A stretch of DNA of 64,000 nt, taken from Lachnospiraceae bacterium MD329 (lineage in GTDB: Bacteria > Bacillota > Clostridia > UBA1381). Positions 46,730 to 55,172 of this stretch are shown here, piece after piece. Both the position numbers and the translations under genes were made by a program. A model generated the notes under the pieces. The model was not told the DNA's origin. It saw only the letters and a program-made list of their open reading frames with translations, and did not search any database. Position 1 is the first letter of the stretch; each line of letters begins with the position of its first letter. Location: NCBI GenBank assembly GCA_010206265.1, contig VIQV01000008.1, forward strand, positions 34,964 through 98,963, read 5' to 3'.

Positions 46730-49700
46730 TTAAATATTCAATTTATGCTGCCTCATAAGCGGTTTCATATTTCTATCCCACACATAGACTGATATATCGC
46801 AATCCCTAAACTGTTCAGCGATAACAAACCCTGCCGTCATATCTACCACTTCAGGTATCTGAATACCCTGCAAAAGACCGTCTTTTTTATACGCTATATA
46901 TATTCGTATATCCTCTTGTTTGGGCGGTTCCGTTTTTTCAAATATCAGCTGTGCCGAAACAACATTTCCCAATGTGATAAATTCTATTCTGTCGCTTAGT
47001 GTTGGTGTTGGCGTCGGGGTCAGCGTAGGCGTTGGTGTCGGCGTTGGTGTTAACGTAGGCGTAGGCGTTGGTGTCGGCGTTGGCGTTGGTGTTGGTGTTG
47101 GTGTTAACGTAGGCGTAGGCGTTGGTGTTGGTGTTGGTGTTGGCGTAGGCGTTGGTGTTGGCGTAGGCGTTGGTGTTGGCGTCGGTGTTGGTGCAAGGAC
47201 AGTTACCGTTCGTACCTTTTCTTCCGCAGCATTTCCTGCCCAATCTGTTGCATTATAGTGCAGTTCATACGTTCCTGCCTCTAATGTATTAACTTCACCG
47301 TTGATTTCAAGTCTATCTTGAATAAATGTGTTTCTATCTGTCACAATTGCCCCCTCTTCAACATATTCACTGCCATATTCCAACGTTATTTCACTGTCAC
47401 CGTTCAATTCAATTTGCGGAGAAATTGTATCTATCCACGCCGTTTTTATATAAAACCATCGATTTGTACCTGTTTCATCAGGTAAATTTAATATCTTAAC
47501 ATAATTAGTTTTTGGGGTAAGCACATATGTTATTTCTTTATTTGCATTTTCTCCGTAATATGGAATTAATGTGGCTATTACATTCTGATTTGTCCAATCA
47601 GTTGTTGAATATCTGATTTCACCGATAGGATTTTCATTATCTATCCAATCAACTGTTATTGTCTTGGTTGTCACATTCCCTGCCAAATCCTCCATTTGGA
47701 ATGTCCAGCTTCCGTTTTCTTCAAATATATGCTTACTCTCAAATGGTTTTACTTTTTCAGAAGGCGCTACCGCGGCAATTACAGGACCTTTAAGTCTTGC
47801 GTTCATTTGGGCCGTGCCGTTCGTATAGGTTTTTGAGTATGTTGAATATGTTATATCCCAAGAAGGTGGTATTTTATCAATCCAATCTACTGTTACAGTT
47901 TTTTCAAAAGCATTGCCGTATAGGTCGTGATATGTAAAGGTATAGCTTCCATTTGCGGTGAATGTATGTGTTAATTCTTCTTCTGTTTCCATAACTTCTT
48001 CGGAAGGCTTGATTTTCACCTCAACGTCCTGATTTGTTAACTCTGTTGTTGAATATTCAACCTCTGCCGTTACAGGCGCACGTTCTATCCAATCAACTGT
48101 GGCTGTAGCTGTACCTTTATTTCCTGCCAAGTCATAAAATTCAAAGGTATAGCTTCCATTACGGTAAAAGGTATATGTCATTTCAATAGGCTGAATTTCT
48201 TCCGATACTGTCAAAGCTGCAGTTACCGTTTCTGTTGTAGGTTCTGTTGTTGAATATGTAATTGTTCCCGTTGGAGGAGTAACATCAGGTACTTGAACTT
48301 CAAAAGCTGCAGCTTCACATTCCTTAAATCCGTTTATTGCGCTGCCCTCTTTTAAATTCAGCTGTACCACTGCGCCCTCGTTTTCTGCAGCGTCTATACT
48401 TTTGGTATAGATGTATACTTCATTTTTGTCATTTCGAAAACATTTGTCATAATCAATCTGCACTTGTAAATCATCCGAAACAACGTCTACATATTTATCA
48501 ATAACCTCTTTGGAGAGACGCTCCCAACCATCTTTAATTGTAAGAGGTGTATTTCCCATAATTGTATAGACATCATCATAGGAAAGTGAAAAAAACACAT
48601 ATCCGTTTTTCTTATTATATCCGCCTGTGACAGATACAGCCGGCTGTTCCCATTCCATATCCTGAAAGCCAACGCGGACGGTTGCCTTTTCATCGTCCAT
48701 ATCCACAACTTCCATATATGCTCCTGTTTTGAAACCATCATAGAAATCACTTGACGGCGATGTAGTTGATGACCATACATCGCCAACATTATTATTTATA
48801 CGATATAAATCTTCATTTTTAAAAGATGTTTTATCATTACTCTTATATACAGGCTTAATGTAATCACCCTTTTCTACTATTGTTCCAGGTACATATTTGT
48901 TTTCTTGTGCATTGCAGTGCCAAATAATTATACCCGGACTGTCTTTAGTGGTTCTCAAAGCGTATGTTCTATATTCTGCAATATAAAATTCTGAGAACGG
49001 AAACCGCTCAATATCAGGTGTAAATACAATTGATTGTGTTTTATTTTTTGTAGATAATTCATTGTTGTGTATATCAGAGGCATATAAATCTATTGTACTG
49101 TTTATATCCTTGTATAACAAAATTTCAGGCTCTTCCCAATCTAAGAGATACTTGTAAAATACATTTATATAGTATCCATTACCTTGCATCAATTCATATA
49201 CACCATTATTCAATATACAACTATCAGAAGTAACCTCATAATTATCCGGCAAACCCAATGCGTGCCCAATTTCATGTTCCAAGGTATAATTGTCTGCCTG
49301 CACTTCAGCCACACCTACAAAACTTCTTATCTTCTTATCATTATATAAATCAGTAGAAGGTCCTGCATGTAATGCTCCCCACCAAGTACTTGCCCATCCA
49401 CCACAACCGCCTGCCCATATAACATTTAAACAATCAATATATCCATCATTATTATAATCATATTCTGATAAATCTCCTAAAATAGTCTTATTCTGATTTA
49501 TAGCTTTTGCAATTTCCTGTATTAAAATAGTGCTATCTTCATAATATTCCCTGTTTTCTGTTGCTGTATAAATCGGAAGCACCATACCTGACAATTTTAA
49601 CTTATCAGATGATACCGCAGAAAAATAATCACACACCGATAAATCTTTATATGCTACATTGTCTATATCCTGTTTATCAAAAAAAATTTGTTGAAGATGA

Positions 49701-50023
49701 GATGTAATATCTTTACTGAGTTTTTCGTCTTTAAATTCAATAGGTAATACTAAAGCCTTTACATCACCCGTGGAAGGCATATAATGTTTTCCCATCACTC
49801 CAAAAGGGATTGAAAACAATGAAATTTCACTGTCCCACGGACTATGGTCTGCATTTAGTTCAGATAACTTTTTCTCCACAAGTTCTTGATGTAATTTCTG
49901 CACTAATTTCGGGTCTGTTCCGCAATGAAATGATGTATCCTGTTCCGCATAAGAATCTATTATTGGAGTAAAACAAAAACAAGCTATAAACAACGAAAGT
50001 ATAATATATCTTTTAAAATGCAT
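46730..50023 (-). CDS. Secreted M6-family metalloprotease with Ig-like repeats and Thr-Pro linker
   Basis: 1097-aa exoprotein. Signal peptide of about 27 residues, then an immune-inhibitor-A-like M6 catalytic domain with the zinc motif HEIGH (residues 250-254) followed by GLPDN. Residues ~580-870 hold four or five beta-sandwich repeats, each near 75 aa, with the pattern DWID..PP...YSTTEPT and [17 protein letters not shown]5011-like Ig domain follows ([15 protein letters not shown]), then a Thr-Pro linker (~944-1008) and a C-terminal beta domain. No LPXTG motif. GAGGTGA lies 5 nt before the ATG at 50023; a GTG three codons earlier is inside that site. Likely a tissue- or matrix-degrading protease; its position after agr-like genes suggests density control. 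Confidence 0.88.
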   Translation of the reverse strand: MHFKRYIILSLFIACFCFTPIIDSYAEQDTSFHCGTDPKLVQKLHQELVEKKLSELNADHSPWDSEISLFSIPFGVMGKHYMPSTGDVKALVLPIEFKDEKLSKDITSHLQQIFFDKQDIDNVAYKDLSVCDYFSAVSSDKLKLSGMVLPIYTATENREYYEDSTILIQEIAKAINQNKTILGDLSEYDYNNDGYIDCLNVIWAGGCGGWASTWWGALHAGPSTDLYNDKKIRSFVGVAEVQADNYTLEHEIGHALGLPDNYEVTSDSCILNNGVYELMQGNGYYINVFYKYLLDWEEPEILLYKDINSTIDLYASDIHNNELSTKNKTQSIVFTPDIERFPFSEFYIAEYRTYALRTTKDSPGIIIWHCNAQENKYVPGTIVEKGDYIKPVYKSNDKTSFKNEDLYRINNNVGDVWSSTTSPSSDFYDGFKTGAYMEVVDMDDEKATVRVGFQDMEWEQPAVSVTGGYNKKNGYVFFSLSYDDVYTIMGNTPLTIKDGWERLSKEVIDKYVDVVSDDLQVQIDYDKCFRNDKNEVYIYTKSIDAAENEGAVVQLNLKEGSAINGFKECEAAAFEVQVPDVTPPTGTITYSTTEPTTETVTAALTVSEEIQPIEMTYTFYRNGSYTFEFYDLAGNKGTATATVDWIERAPVTAEVEYSTTELTNQDVEVKIKPSEEVMETEEELTHTFTANGSYTFTYHDLYGNAFEKTVTVDWIDKIPPSWDITYSTYSKTYTNGTAQMNARLKGPVIAAVAPSEKVKPFESKHIFEENGSWTFQMEDLAGNVTTKTITVDWIDNENPIGEIRYSTTDWTNQNVIATLIPYYGENANKEITYVLTPKTNYVKILNLPDETGTNRWFYIKTAWIDTISPQIELNGDSEITLEYGSEYVEEGAIVTDRNTFIQDRLEINGEVNTLEAGTYELHYNATDWAGNAAEEKVRTVTVLAPTPTPTPTPTPTPTPTPTPTPTPTPTPTLTPTPTPTPTPTPTPTPTLTPTPTPTPTLTPTPTPTLSDRIEFITLGNVVSAQLIFEKTEPPKQEDIRIYIAYKKDGLLQGIQIPEVVDMTAGFVIAEQFRDCDISVYVWDRNMKPLMRQHKLNI
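46999..47191 (-). repeat. Thr-Pro coding hexanucleotide repeat
   Basis: About 32 tandem near-copies of a 6-bp unit (ACNCCN on the coding strand) encode the Thr-Pro linker, with Leu-Thr-Pro interruptions at irregular intervals. Such repeats change in number by slippage. Confidence 0.9.
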
Positions 50024-50045
50024 AACTCTCACCTCATATTATATC

Positions 50046-50088
50046 TAAAAAGTACTAAAGGCACAAGGGAAATCCCTTGTGCTTTTAG
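50046..50088 (-). terminator. Terminator after the small peptide gene
   Basis: Stem CTAAAGGCACAAGGG (50055-50069) with 50074-50088, 4-nt loop; five T follow on the minus strand. It separates the peptide gene from the M6 protease gene, whose own promoter is not obvious (a TATAAT lies only a few bases before its ribosome site). Confidence 0.75.
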
Positions 50089-50104
50089 TATATTTTTATA
50101 GATG

Positions 50105-50278
50105 TTACTCTATATCTATTACTTCAAATACTGAAAATTCTTCTGTTGTAATAGTGCCATCTTCATTTAGATATTCAGCTATATATTTATGTTCTACTAC
50201 ATCATCAGGAAGTTCAATGTCTCTGTTTAGTCCAAATGCTGAACGTATAGAGAAGCGTGCGTTTTCTGTTACAGGCAT
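50105..50278 (-). CDS. Small acidic peptide gene in agr-like locus
   Basis: 57 codons (M-P-V-T-E-N-A-R-F-S...). The product is acidic, has no Cys, no signal peptide and no membrane helix. The C-terminal half is rich in Glu and beta-prone residues (ITTEEFSVFEVIDIE). AAGGAGG is 8 nt before this ATG; a second ATG two codons upstream (50284) overlaps the TGA of the mini-agrB gene as ATGA. The position, where agrD sits in agr operons, suggests a peptide-signal or effector role, but it lacks the Cys/Ser ring of an AgrD and is not similar to one. Function unknown. Confidence 0.65.
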   Translation of the reverse strand: MPVTENARFSIRSAFGLNRDIELPDDVVEHKYIAEYLNEDGTITTEEFSVFEVIDIE

Positions 50279-50280
50279 AG

Positions 50281-50451
50281 TCATTTCCTCCTTTTTCTCT
50301 CGTTAAATACGGATAATAATATTACAAATAAAATTTCTGCCATTGAAGATAACATAAGTTCCAATCCATATTGACATTGTTTTTCCCTGTCAGCAGATAT
50401 AATATTATTCTGTACTAATGCTCCTGACAAACTATTAGATAACTTTTTCAC
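50281..50451 (-). CDS. AgrB-like N-terminal mini-protein (56 aa)
   Basis: Starts KKLSNSLSGALVQNNIIS then REKQCQYGLELMLSSMAEIL, which is the conserved AgrB N-terminus (amphipathic start, NNII.., YG.E..LS..). One hydrophobic helix (FVILLSVF) and a basic tail (NERKRRK) follow, then a stop. Full AgrB is near 200 aa; the catalytic His/Cys pair and remaining helices are missing, and no continuation is found in other frames. GGAG lies 10 nt before the GTG start, the stop overlaps the peptide gene start, and a regulated promoter precedes it, so it looks expressed and not simply dead. Confidence 0.6.
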   Translation of the reverse strand: MKKLSNSLSGALVQNNIISADREKQCQYGLELMLSSMAEILFVILLSVFNERKRRK

Positions 50452-50492
50452 TTTCTCTATTCTCCTCGATAAGATAAAATTTCTTTAATTTC

Positions 50493-50559
50493 ATTATAAC
50501 AGAAATTATTTCCTGTGCACGTTTTACAACGTGAAATAGTATGTTTTGCAACGTGAAAT
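50493..50559 (-). promoter_or_regulatory. AgrA-type (LytTR) direct repeats and -10-only promoter
   Basis: Two 17-bp repeats (minus strand ATTTCACGTTGYAAAAC; 50543-50559 and 50521-50537) with a 22-bp period, differing at one base. They lie upstream of TATAAT (50493-50498) that has no good -35 box. Tandem sites about two helical turns apart upstream of a weak promoter are the known layout for LytTR response regulators such as AgrA. Predicted to drive the mini-agrB and peptide genes. Confidence 0.7.
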
Positions 50560-50583
50560 TTATTTTATAAAAAATTAATATGC

Positions 50584-50617
50584 AAAAAAAGGGTATTTTG
50601 GTAAAAAACCCTTTTTA
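50584..50617 (-). terminator. Terminator after agrC
   Basis: AAAAAGGGT pairs with ACCCTTTTT around a 13-nt loop, then a T-run on the minus strand, 11 bp after the kinase gene. Confidence 0.8.
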
Positions 50618-50627
50618 GACTTCGTAT

Positions 50628-51920
50628 TTAATTTACGTCATATAAAATAAAATATAATACAAATTCTCCGTCATTCTGCTCTATTCGCATAATATGATTA
50701 TATTTCTCTAAAGTATCCCGTATATTCGAAAAACCTATTCCGTGATTTTCTTTATCTCTTTTTGTCGTTTGCAGTAACGGATTTTTAATATTAACTGATG
50801 AATTAGTAATTTTACATACAAGAGAATTTTCGTGATATATAAGATTAATTTTTATGTATTTGTAATCCTGAACTTTTTCACATGCTTCTATGGCATTATC
50901 CAAAGCATTACCAAATATAATACAGCAGTCTGAAGAATTTATTTTTAGATTTTCAGGAATTTGTATGTCAAAAATAAATTCAATCTTTTTTGATTTTGCT
51001 AAATTCTTTTTTGCTGTTAAAATAGCGTCAATAACTGAATTTCCTGTATCAATTATATCTGAATTTATATCAGCATAGTTTATCAAATTATTTACATAAT
51101 CACAACATTCATCTATTTTATTATCGCTAAGATATGATTTAATTGAAATCAAGTGATTAGCTAAGTCGTGTTTTATACTACGCGTTTGTTTTTGTATTAT
51201 AACCAATTCATTTAAATGTTTTATTTGAGTATTAAATTGTTGCTCTGATAATTCCTTTTCTTTCAATTCTTGTGATTGCTTAGACATATTTTCATAAAGA
51301 TATATATTGGCAAACACACCGTATAATAAACCTAATGAACATATTATGGACAAATGCCCTATTGATGAATTTATACCTGTTGTTTGAATACCAAAAATCA
51401 AATAAATAGTTAGAACAGCAATAGAAAAATTAGTAATAAACAATATCCAATAACTTGTCTGAATTTTTGTTAATTTCTTTTTACTGAATAAACAAATTAA
51501 TTTTGTCACTGCAAAACTCAAAGTTTTTGACAGCATAATACCAAGTAATCGTAAATTAGGTTCAGTCACAATAGTATTACTATCAACTTTTTTTACAATA
51601 GATATAAGAATTAAAACAATAACTTCCAATAATGAAGAAATAGCAAAACTGACAATAGATAAAATCAGCTGAACTTTAATATTGCTTTTATATAAAAAGG
51701 ATATTAAAAATTTAGCCAAAATCATAAAAACTATATTTAATATACTTATATTAAATATATGATTACTTATATTAAAGCTAATAGTTAATGCTATAACTCC
51801 TAACCAATATACCCAAAACGGAAACTTTTTACGTCGTTCCATAAAACTATCAAACAGCATAAAAGTAACTATTGATTCAAAAAAGCCTGTTGATATATCT
51901 ACTATATCATAAATATTCAT
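50628..51920 (-). CDS. AgrC-like sensor histidine kinase
   Basis: 430 aa. About six membrane helices (residues 1-210), then a GHKL kinase module. The phosphorylated His251 lies in RSIKHDLANH, the N-box is FGNALDNAIEAC, the G-box GIGFSNIRDTLEKY. This is the HPK10 (AgrC/ComD) type that senses cyclic or linear peptides. Unusually AT-rich coding sequence compared with the rest of the window, which suggests transfer. Overlaps the AgrA gene by 4 bp. Its peptide ligand is not evident, since no ordinary agrD adjoins it. Confidence 0.9.
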   Translation of the reverse strand: MNIYDIVDISTGFFESIVTFMLFDSFMERRKKFPFWVYWLGVIALTISFNISNHIFNISILNIVFMILAKFLISFLYKSNIKVQLILSIVSFAISSLLEVIVLILISIVKKVDSNTIVTEPNLRLLGIMLSKTLSFAVTKLICLFSKKKLTKIQTSYWILFITNFSIAVLTIYLIFGIQTTGINSSIGHLSIICSLGLLYGVFANIYLYENMSKQSQELKEKELSEQQFNTQIKHLNELVIIQKQTRSIKHDLANHLISIKSYLSDNKIDECCDYVNNLINYADINSDIIDTGNSVIDAILTAKKNLAKSKKIEFIFDIQIPENLKINSSDCCIIFGNALDNAIEACEKVQDYKYIKINLIYHENSLVCKITNSSVNIKNPLLQTTKRDKENHGIGFSNIRDTLEKYNHIMRIEQNDGEFVLYFILYDVN

Positions 51921-52636
51921 AATAACCTCTCCTTTTCCTCTAAAAGAAATACTTTTCTTTCAAAGTTTTTTCTGTATGTATTGCTTATCGGTATAGAATG
52001 GCTATACCCTCGGATATGTACTTCATTTTTTGATATAGACGATATGTAATTTATATTAATTATATATGAACGATGAATTTGTACAAAAATATTTGGATTT
52101 AATTTATTGCTAAAATCAGATAAAGATATATAAGTATCATAAACTTTATTTTTGGTTTGAATACAAGTATTATGGTCTATACTTTGCAGAAACAAAATAT
52201 CTTCATGCAGTAATCGTATTTTTTCCCTGCCCTTTTTAAAAGACAATGTTGCTTTATCTTCTTCTAACTTTTCTAAAATCATAAAAAATAAAGTCTTAAA
52301 ACTTTCAAAATCTACAGGCTTTACCAAAAATCTGAACGGTGTACACACAAAACTGTCAAGCGCATATTTTTTATGGTTGGTAATAAAAACAATAATCGTC
52401 TGTTTATCCATAGTGCGTATCATATTCGCGATATTAATACCGTCGATTTTACCTTCCCCCATTTCCATATCCAAAAAAATAGCATCATAAATATAACTCT
52501 GATCACGATATTTTTTCAGTAAATCTTCTCCGCTATAAAAAATGTCATACTCAAAATCCACTTCACTTATACAGTTAAGATATTGTTCTGTATTTTTTAT
52601 ACACAATTTATCATCATCACAAATTGCAATACGCAT
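51917..52636 (-). CDS. AgrA-like LytTR response regulator
   Basis: 239 aa. Receiver domain (IAICDDD at 3-9, phosphoacceptor Asp56 in DAIFLDMEMG, Lys near VKPVDFES) and a C-terminal LytTR DNA-binding domain (HEDILFLQSIDHNTCI ... FVQIHRSYIINI..I). GGAGG lies 8 nt before the ATG used; an ATG five codons upstream is covered by the same site. It pairs with the AgrC-like kinase and is the natural candidate to bind the repeats at 50521-50559. Confidence 0.9.
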   Translation of the reverse strand: MRIAICDDDKLCIKNTEQYLNCISEVDFEYDIFYSGEDLLKKYRDQSYIYDAIFLDMEMGEGKIDGINIANMIRTMDKQTIIVFITNHKKYALDSFVCTPFRFLVKPVDFESFKTLFFMILEKLEEDKATLSFKKGREKIRLLHEDILFLQSIDHNTCIQTKNKVYDTYISLSDFSNKLNPNIFVQIHRSYIININYISSISKNEVHIRGYSHSIPISNTYRKNFERKVFLLEEKERLL

Positions 52637-52826
52637 ACTATGTTCCTCCATTAAGATTTTTTCCTCCTTTCATTATATCTTATTTTTCTACAAAATGATA
52701 TATTTTTTTAATTTTTACACTACAATGTATATGTAACATTATATTAAATCTAAGTTTATATATATTTTATCATATTATTATAAGAAAGTAAATGGTTTAT
52801 AATATGATATATAGGAGGTATATTTG

Positions 52827-53060
52827 ATGTTAGATAGTCAATATAAATTAAACTTAATAAAAATTGGATTGAAAATATCGTATTATAGAAAACTGCAGGG
52901 TATGACTCAGGAGGAATTAGCAGAAGCCTGTGGATTATCAACAGGCTATATTGCTCAGCTCGAAGGACCAAACAGTTATTTTTGTCCTTCAATTAAAACT
53001 TTGTTCCTTATCAGCGAAGTTTTAAATATACCCGTATATAAATTTCTTGATATAGAATAG
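52827..53060 (+). CDS. XRE-family helix-turn-helix regulator
   Basis: 77 aa, almost only the HTH_3 domain: YYRKLQGMTQEELAEACGLSTGYIAQLEGPN. Perfect AGGAGG lies 8 nt before the ATG. Transcribed divergently from agrA across a ~190-bp AT-rich gap, with its own terminator. Regulated genes unknown; it may control the island divergently. Confidence 0.85.
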   Translation: MLDSQYKLNLIKIGLKISYYRKLQGMTQEELAEACGLSTGYIAQLEGPNSYFCPSIKTLFLISEVLNIPVYKFLDIE

Positions 53061-53062
53061 TA

Positions 53063-53103
53063 AAAAAGAACTGTTGATAAAATTACAACAGTTCTTTTTT
53101 TAA
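53063..53103 (+). terminator. Terminator of the XRE gene
   Basis: 14-bp stem AAAAAGAACTGTTG (53063-53076) with 53087-53100 and T-run. Confidence 0.88.
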
Positions 53104-53114
53104 TAAACTCTATA

Positions 53115-53207
53115 TTAACCAAAATATCTCTTTAAAAGACCCTCAAAACCTCTGCCGTGTCTTGCCTCGTATGAAAATATTTCATTACGCAATGAAACGC
53201 TTAACAT
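53115..53207 (-). pseudogene. Rubrerythrin C-terminal remnant
   Basis: A 30-codon stretch in another frame than parA ends with NEIFSYEARHGRGFEGLL then KRYFG and a stop. EARHG..FEGLLKRYF is the C-terminal helix of the rubrerythrin diiron domain, with the iron-ligand Glu and His. Only this end is left; it overlaps the truncated parA gene and marks a junction where element DNA replaced the rest. Confidence 0.65.
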
Positions 53208-53409
53208 TGTCGCAAATAAGCGTTGACAGCGTAGTGTCCATATTGTCGGGATTTCTGTATCCAAGACTTTCCGTTAGGCTTGCCTGTGCATCGCAATCTA
53301 TAAGCAGTACGCGTTTACCCTCGTTTGCAAGTCCTATACCGAGATTAACGGTAGTGGTGGTCTTGCCAACGCCGCCCTTTTGATTTGCAATAGCTATTAT
53401 TTTACTCAT
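53185..53409 (-). pseudogene. parA: Truncated ParA/Soj-type ATPase
   Basis: Only the first ~72 residues of a ParA partition ATPase remain: deviant Walker [16 protein letters not shown], then [17 protein letters not shown]. The frame then runs into foreign sequence and stops after 74 codons; full ParA is near 255 aa, so Walker B and the DNA-binding surface are missing. The start is set at the ATG at 53409 because the codon four residues earlier overlaps the GGAGG site. It overlaps repA by 8 bp. Confidence 0.85.
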
Positions 53410-54382
53410 TTCTTCGTTCACCTCCGGCGATATTATACATATCGTTTTTTACTCTGTTTGATAATGCTGTGCCTGCGGTAAGCGCAACATTGTATAACGC
53501 TGTTGTCAAATATGCTTTTGGATTATTTATCTTGTAATATATCGCGCTAAACTCTATGAGAAAAGCGTCAAGACTTTCGTATGTGATTTGACTGTATCTG
53601 AGCCGCACATAGTCGGTAGAAATTTTATTACCCTCAATCTCGTAGTAGGGTATATCCAAAATCATAACATCTGCCATTACATTGACAATGTTGTTTATGA
53701 TTTCAGCATCGTTTGTATTTACAAGGCTGTCATAGTCGATTTGCTCTTTGATTTGAATAATTGTTTTGTTGTATCTATCAATCAACCGTTCACGCGGTTT
53801 TATATTTTCAGGTATGTCTGAATTGATAGGATTGATATTATTCAAATCAGTATCGTTAAACTCAGTATAATTATTATCAGTATTATTACATTTCGCTTTC
53901 CGAAAGTCTGCACTTTCGATTGTCGAAACTCTTGAATTTCGATTTTCAAAAGTCTGCGTTTTCGGTTTGCCGAAGTCTTGAATTTCGCTTTCCGAAAGTC
54001 TTGACTTTTTGGAATAATCCTCATCATCAGCAATAAACTTTTTCAAGTATATTTTTGCCGGTTTGCCCTGTCCTTGCTTTACGCGCTCAATTAAGCCGAT
54101 ACCTTTCTCACTGTCAAGCTCGGCGGTTATCTTTGTAGCCTTTTCCGTAGCGCAGCACATCAGTTCCATAATGTCTTTAACGGTAAAGAATATATACGCG
54201 CGGTTTTGCTCGTCAAACCAACCGTTTTTGACAGATAAACTCATACGGTCAAGCATAAGACCGTACAATAGCTTTGCGCTGTCTGATACCTTCTTGAATT
54301 GCGGTGATGATACAAGCACCTTTGGTATGCGGTAGAATGTAAACTGTTCAGCTTCATTGCCGTAGAAATAATCAAACTGCAT
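53402..54382 (-). CDS. repA: RepA_N-type replication initiator
   Basis: 326-aa protein of the replication initiator A (RepA_N) group found next to parA in Gram-positive plasmids and Tn1549-like elements. The N-terminal winged-helix part is evident: [33 protein letters not shown], then [14 protein letters not shown]. The middle is low-complexity, with repeated FRKAK/FENRNS-like units, and the C-terminal half is a DnaD-like helical part. GGAGG lies 9 nt before the ATG at 54382; the frame is open 30 codons further but without coding character. Confidence 0.85.
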   Translation of the reverse strand: MQFDYFYGNEAEQFTFYRIPKVLVSSPQFKKVSDSAKLLYGLMLDRMSLSVKNGWFDEQNRAYIFFTVKDIMELMCCATEKATKITAELDSEKGIGLIERVKQGQGKPAKIYLKKFIADDEDYSKKSRLSESEIQDFGKPKTQTFENRNSRVSTIESADFRKAKCNNTDNNYTEFNDTDLNNINPINSDIPENIKPRERLIDRYNKTIIQIKEQIDYDSLVNTNDAEIINNIVNVMADVMILDIPYYEIEGNKISTDYVRLRYSQITYESLDAFLIEFSAIYYKINNPKAYLTTALYNVALTAGTALSNRVKNDMYNIAGGERRNE

Positions 54383-54439
54383 TGTGCCATACCTCCGTTT
54401 TGAATATTGCCATTGTCTGTCCCTCCTTAAATTTTTCCA

Positions 54440-54471
54440 AATAAAAAGAGAGTACCTTTGAAGTACCCTCA
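54440..54471 (-). terminator. Terminator upstream of repA
   Basis: 8-bp stem (54464-54471 with 54449-54456, one G-T pair) and a T-rich tail on the minus strand; it ends the integrase fragment. Confidence 0.65.
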
Positions 54472-54478
54472 TAAATAT

Positions 54479-54670
54479 TAAGCTGTTTGTTTATTAAATT
54501 CTGCAAATGTAACTGATGATTCTAATGCGTTCCTTGCTAATACTCCCATTTTTTCAGTAACGTGAGTATAGTATTTCAGCGTAAATTCAAGTTTTGAATG
54601 TCCAAGCATCTCTTGAACATATCTCGGACTTATTCCGCTTTCTGCAAGAATAGTCGCATATGTATGTCCT
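54479..54670 (-). pseudogene. Tyrosine integrase C-terminal fragment
   Basis: 63 codons encode the end of a Tn916-type integrase: GHTYATILAESGISPRYVQ, EMLGHSKLEFTLKYYTHV with the catalytic His and Tyr, then a normal C-terminus and stop. The upstream two thirds are absent; sequence identity is lost at about 54670, exactly where the region with the serine-recombinase element starts. Confidence 0.85.
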
Positions 54671-54703
54671 TATAGTATAATAAAGACAAACGGTAGAAGC
54701 CGC

Positions 54704-54755
54704 ATAAAATCAAAGGTTTCGAGGTTTGTCTTATTATATTTTCAATTCTTTTTCC
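54704..54755 (+). repeat. Imperfect direct repeat, copy 1 (possible att site)
   Basis: AAAATCAAAGGTTTCG, GTTTGTCTTATTAT and TCAATTCTTTTTCC recur in the same order and orientation at 60288-60332. The two copies bound the 5.6-kb segment with the ParB chimera and the large serine recombinases. The rest of 54671-54932 is AT-rich and gene-free. Confidence 0.5.
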
Positions 54756-54932
54756 ACCAAAAATCTAATGAGATAATTGTCGAAATAACCGTTGTGTAAA
54801 ATTAAAGACAAAACAAGCATTCGTCAAAGGAGGTGAAATTACAACAGAATAACCGATTTTACGGCATTGTATCTACCATAGATATGATGCCTTTTTTATT
54901 ACCTAAAATTTATAATATCGGAGGTATCAACA

Positions 54933-55172
54933 ATGGTAAACGGATACACGGAACTTGCAAACGCAATTATTATCCAAGCTGTAAAAGATTATCGCCGTGC
55001 TTCTTCCCCACAGATGCGGCGAGAAATTAAACGCTTTTTTCTGTCTGATTGGTTTATGGTATTGACAGACGCAGACGGGAAACGAATATTAGAAAAATTA
55101 GAACAGGAACGAGGTGCAAAAAAATATGGCAAGCGAAGAAAAAATACAGTTAATGCCACTCGGCGAAATTAA
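54933..55172 (+). CDS. Small element-encoded protein upstream of ParB
   Basis: 79 aa, MVNGYTELANAIIIQAVKDYRRA followed by FFLSDWFMVLTDADG and a basic tail. Proteins of this kind precede parB in Tn1549-like integrative elements; the function is unknown. GGAGG lies upstream of the ATG, and the last 47 bases overlap the ParB-like gene. Confidence 0.75.
   Translation: MVNGYTELANAIIIQAVKDYRRASSPQMRREIKRFFLSDWFMVLTDADGKRILEKLEQERGAKKYGKRRKNTVNATRRN

Noticed and set aside
46999..47191. CRISPR-like array
   Set aside because: The repeat unit is six bases, continuous and in frame with a linker; there are no spacers. No CRISPR array was seen in the window.
46920..47258. Plus-strand frame encoding a Val-Gly repeat, and a minus-strand Asn/Thr-rich frame in the same place
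   Set aside because: Both are out-of-frame readings of the Thr-Pro hexanucleotide repeat in the M6 protease gene.
50105..50278. Naming the small peptide gene agrD
   Set aside because: The product lacks the ring-forming Cys/Ser, the amphipathic leader and the typical C-terminal cleavage region; only its position is agrD-like.
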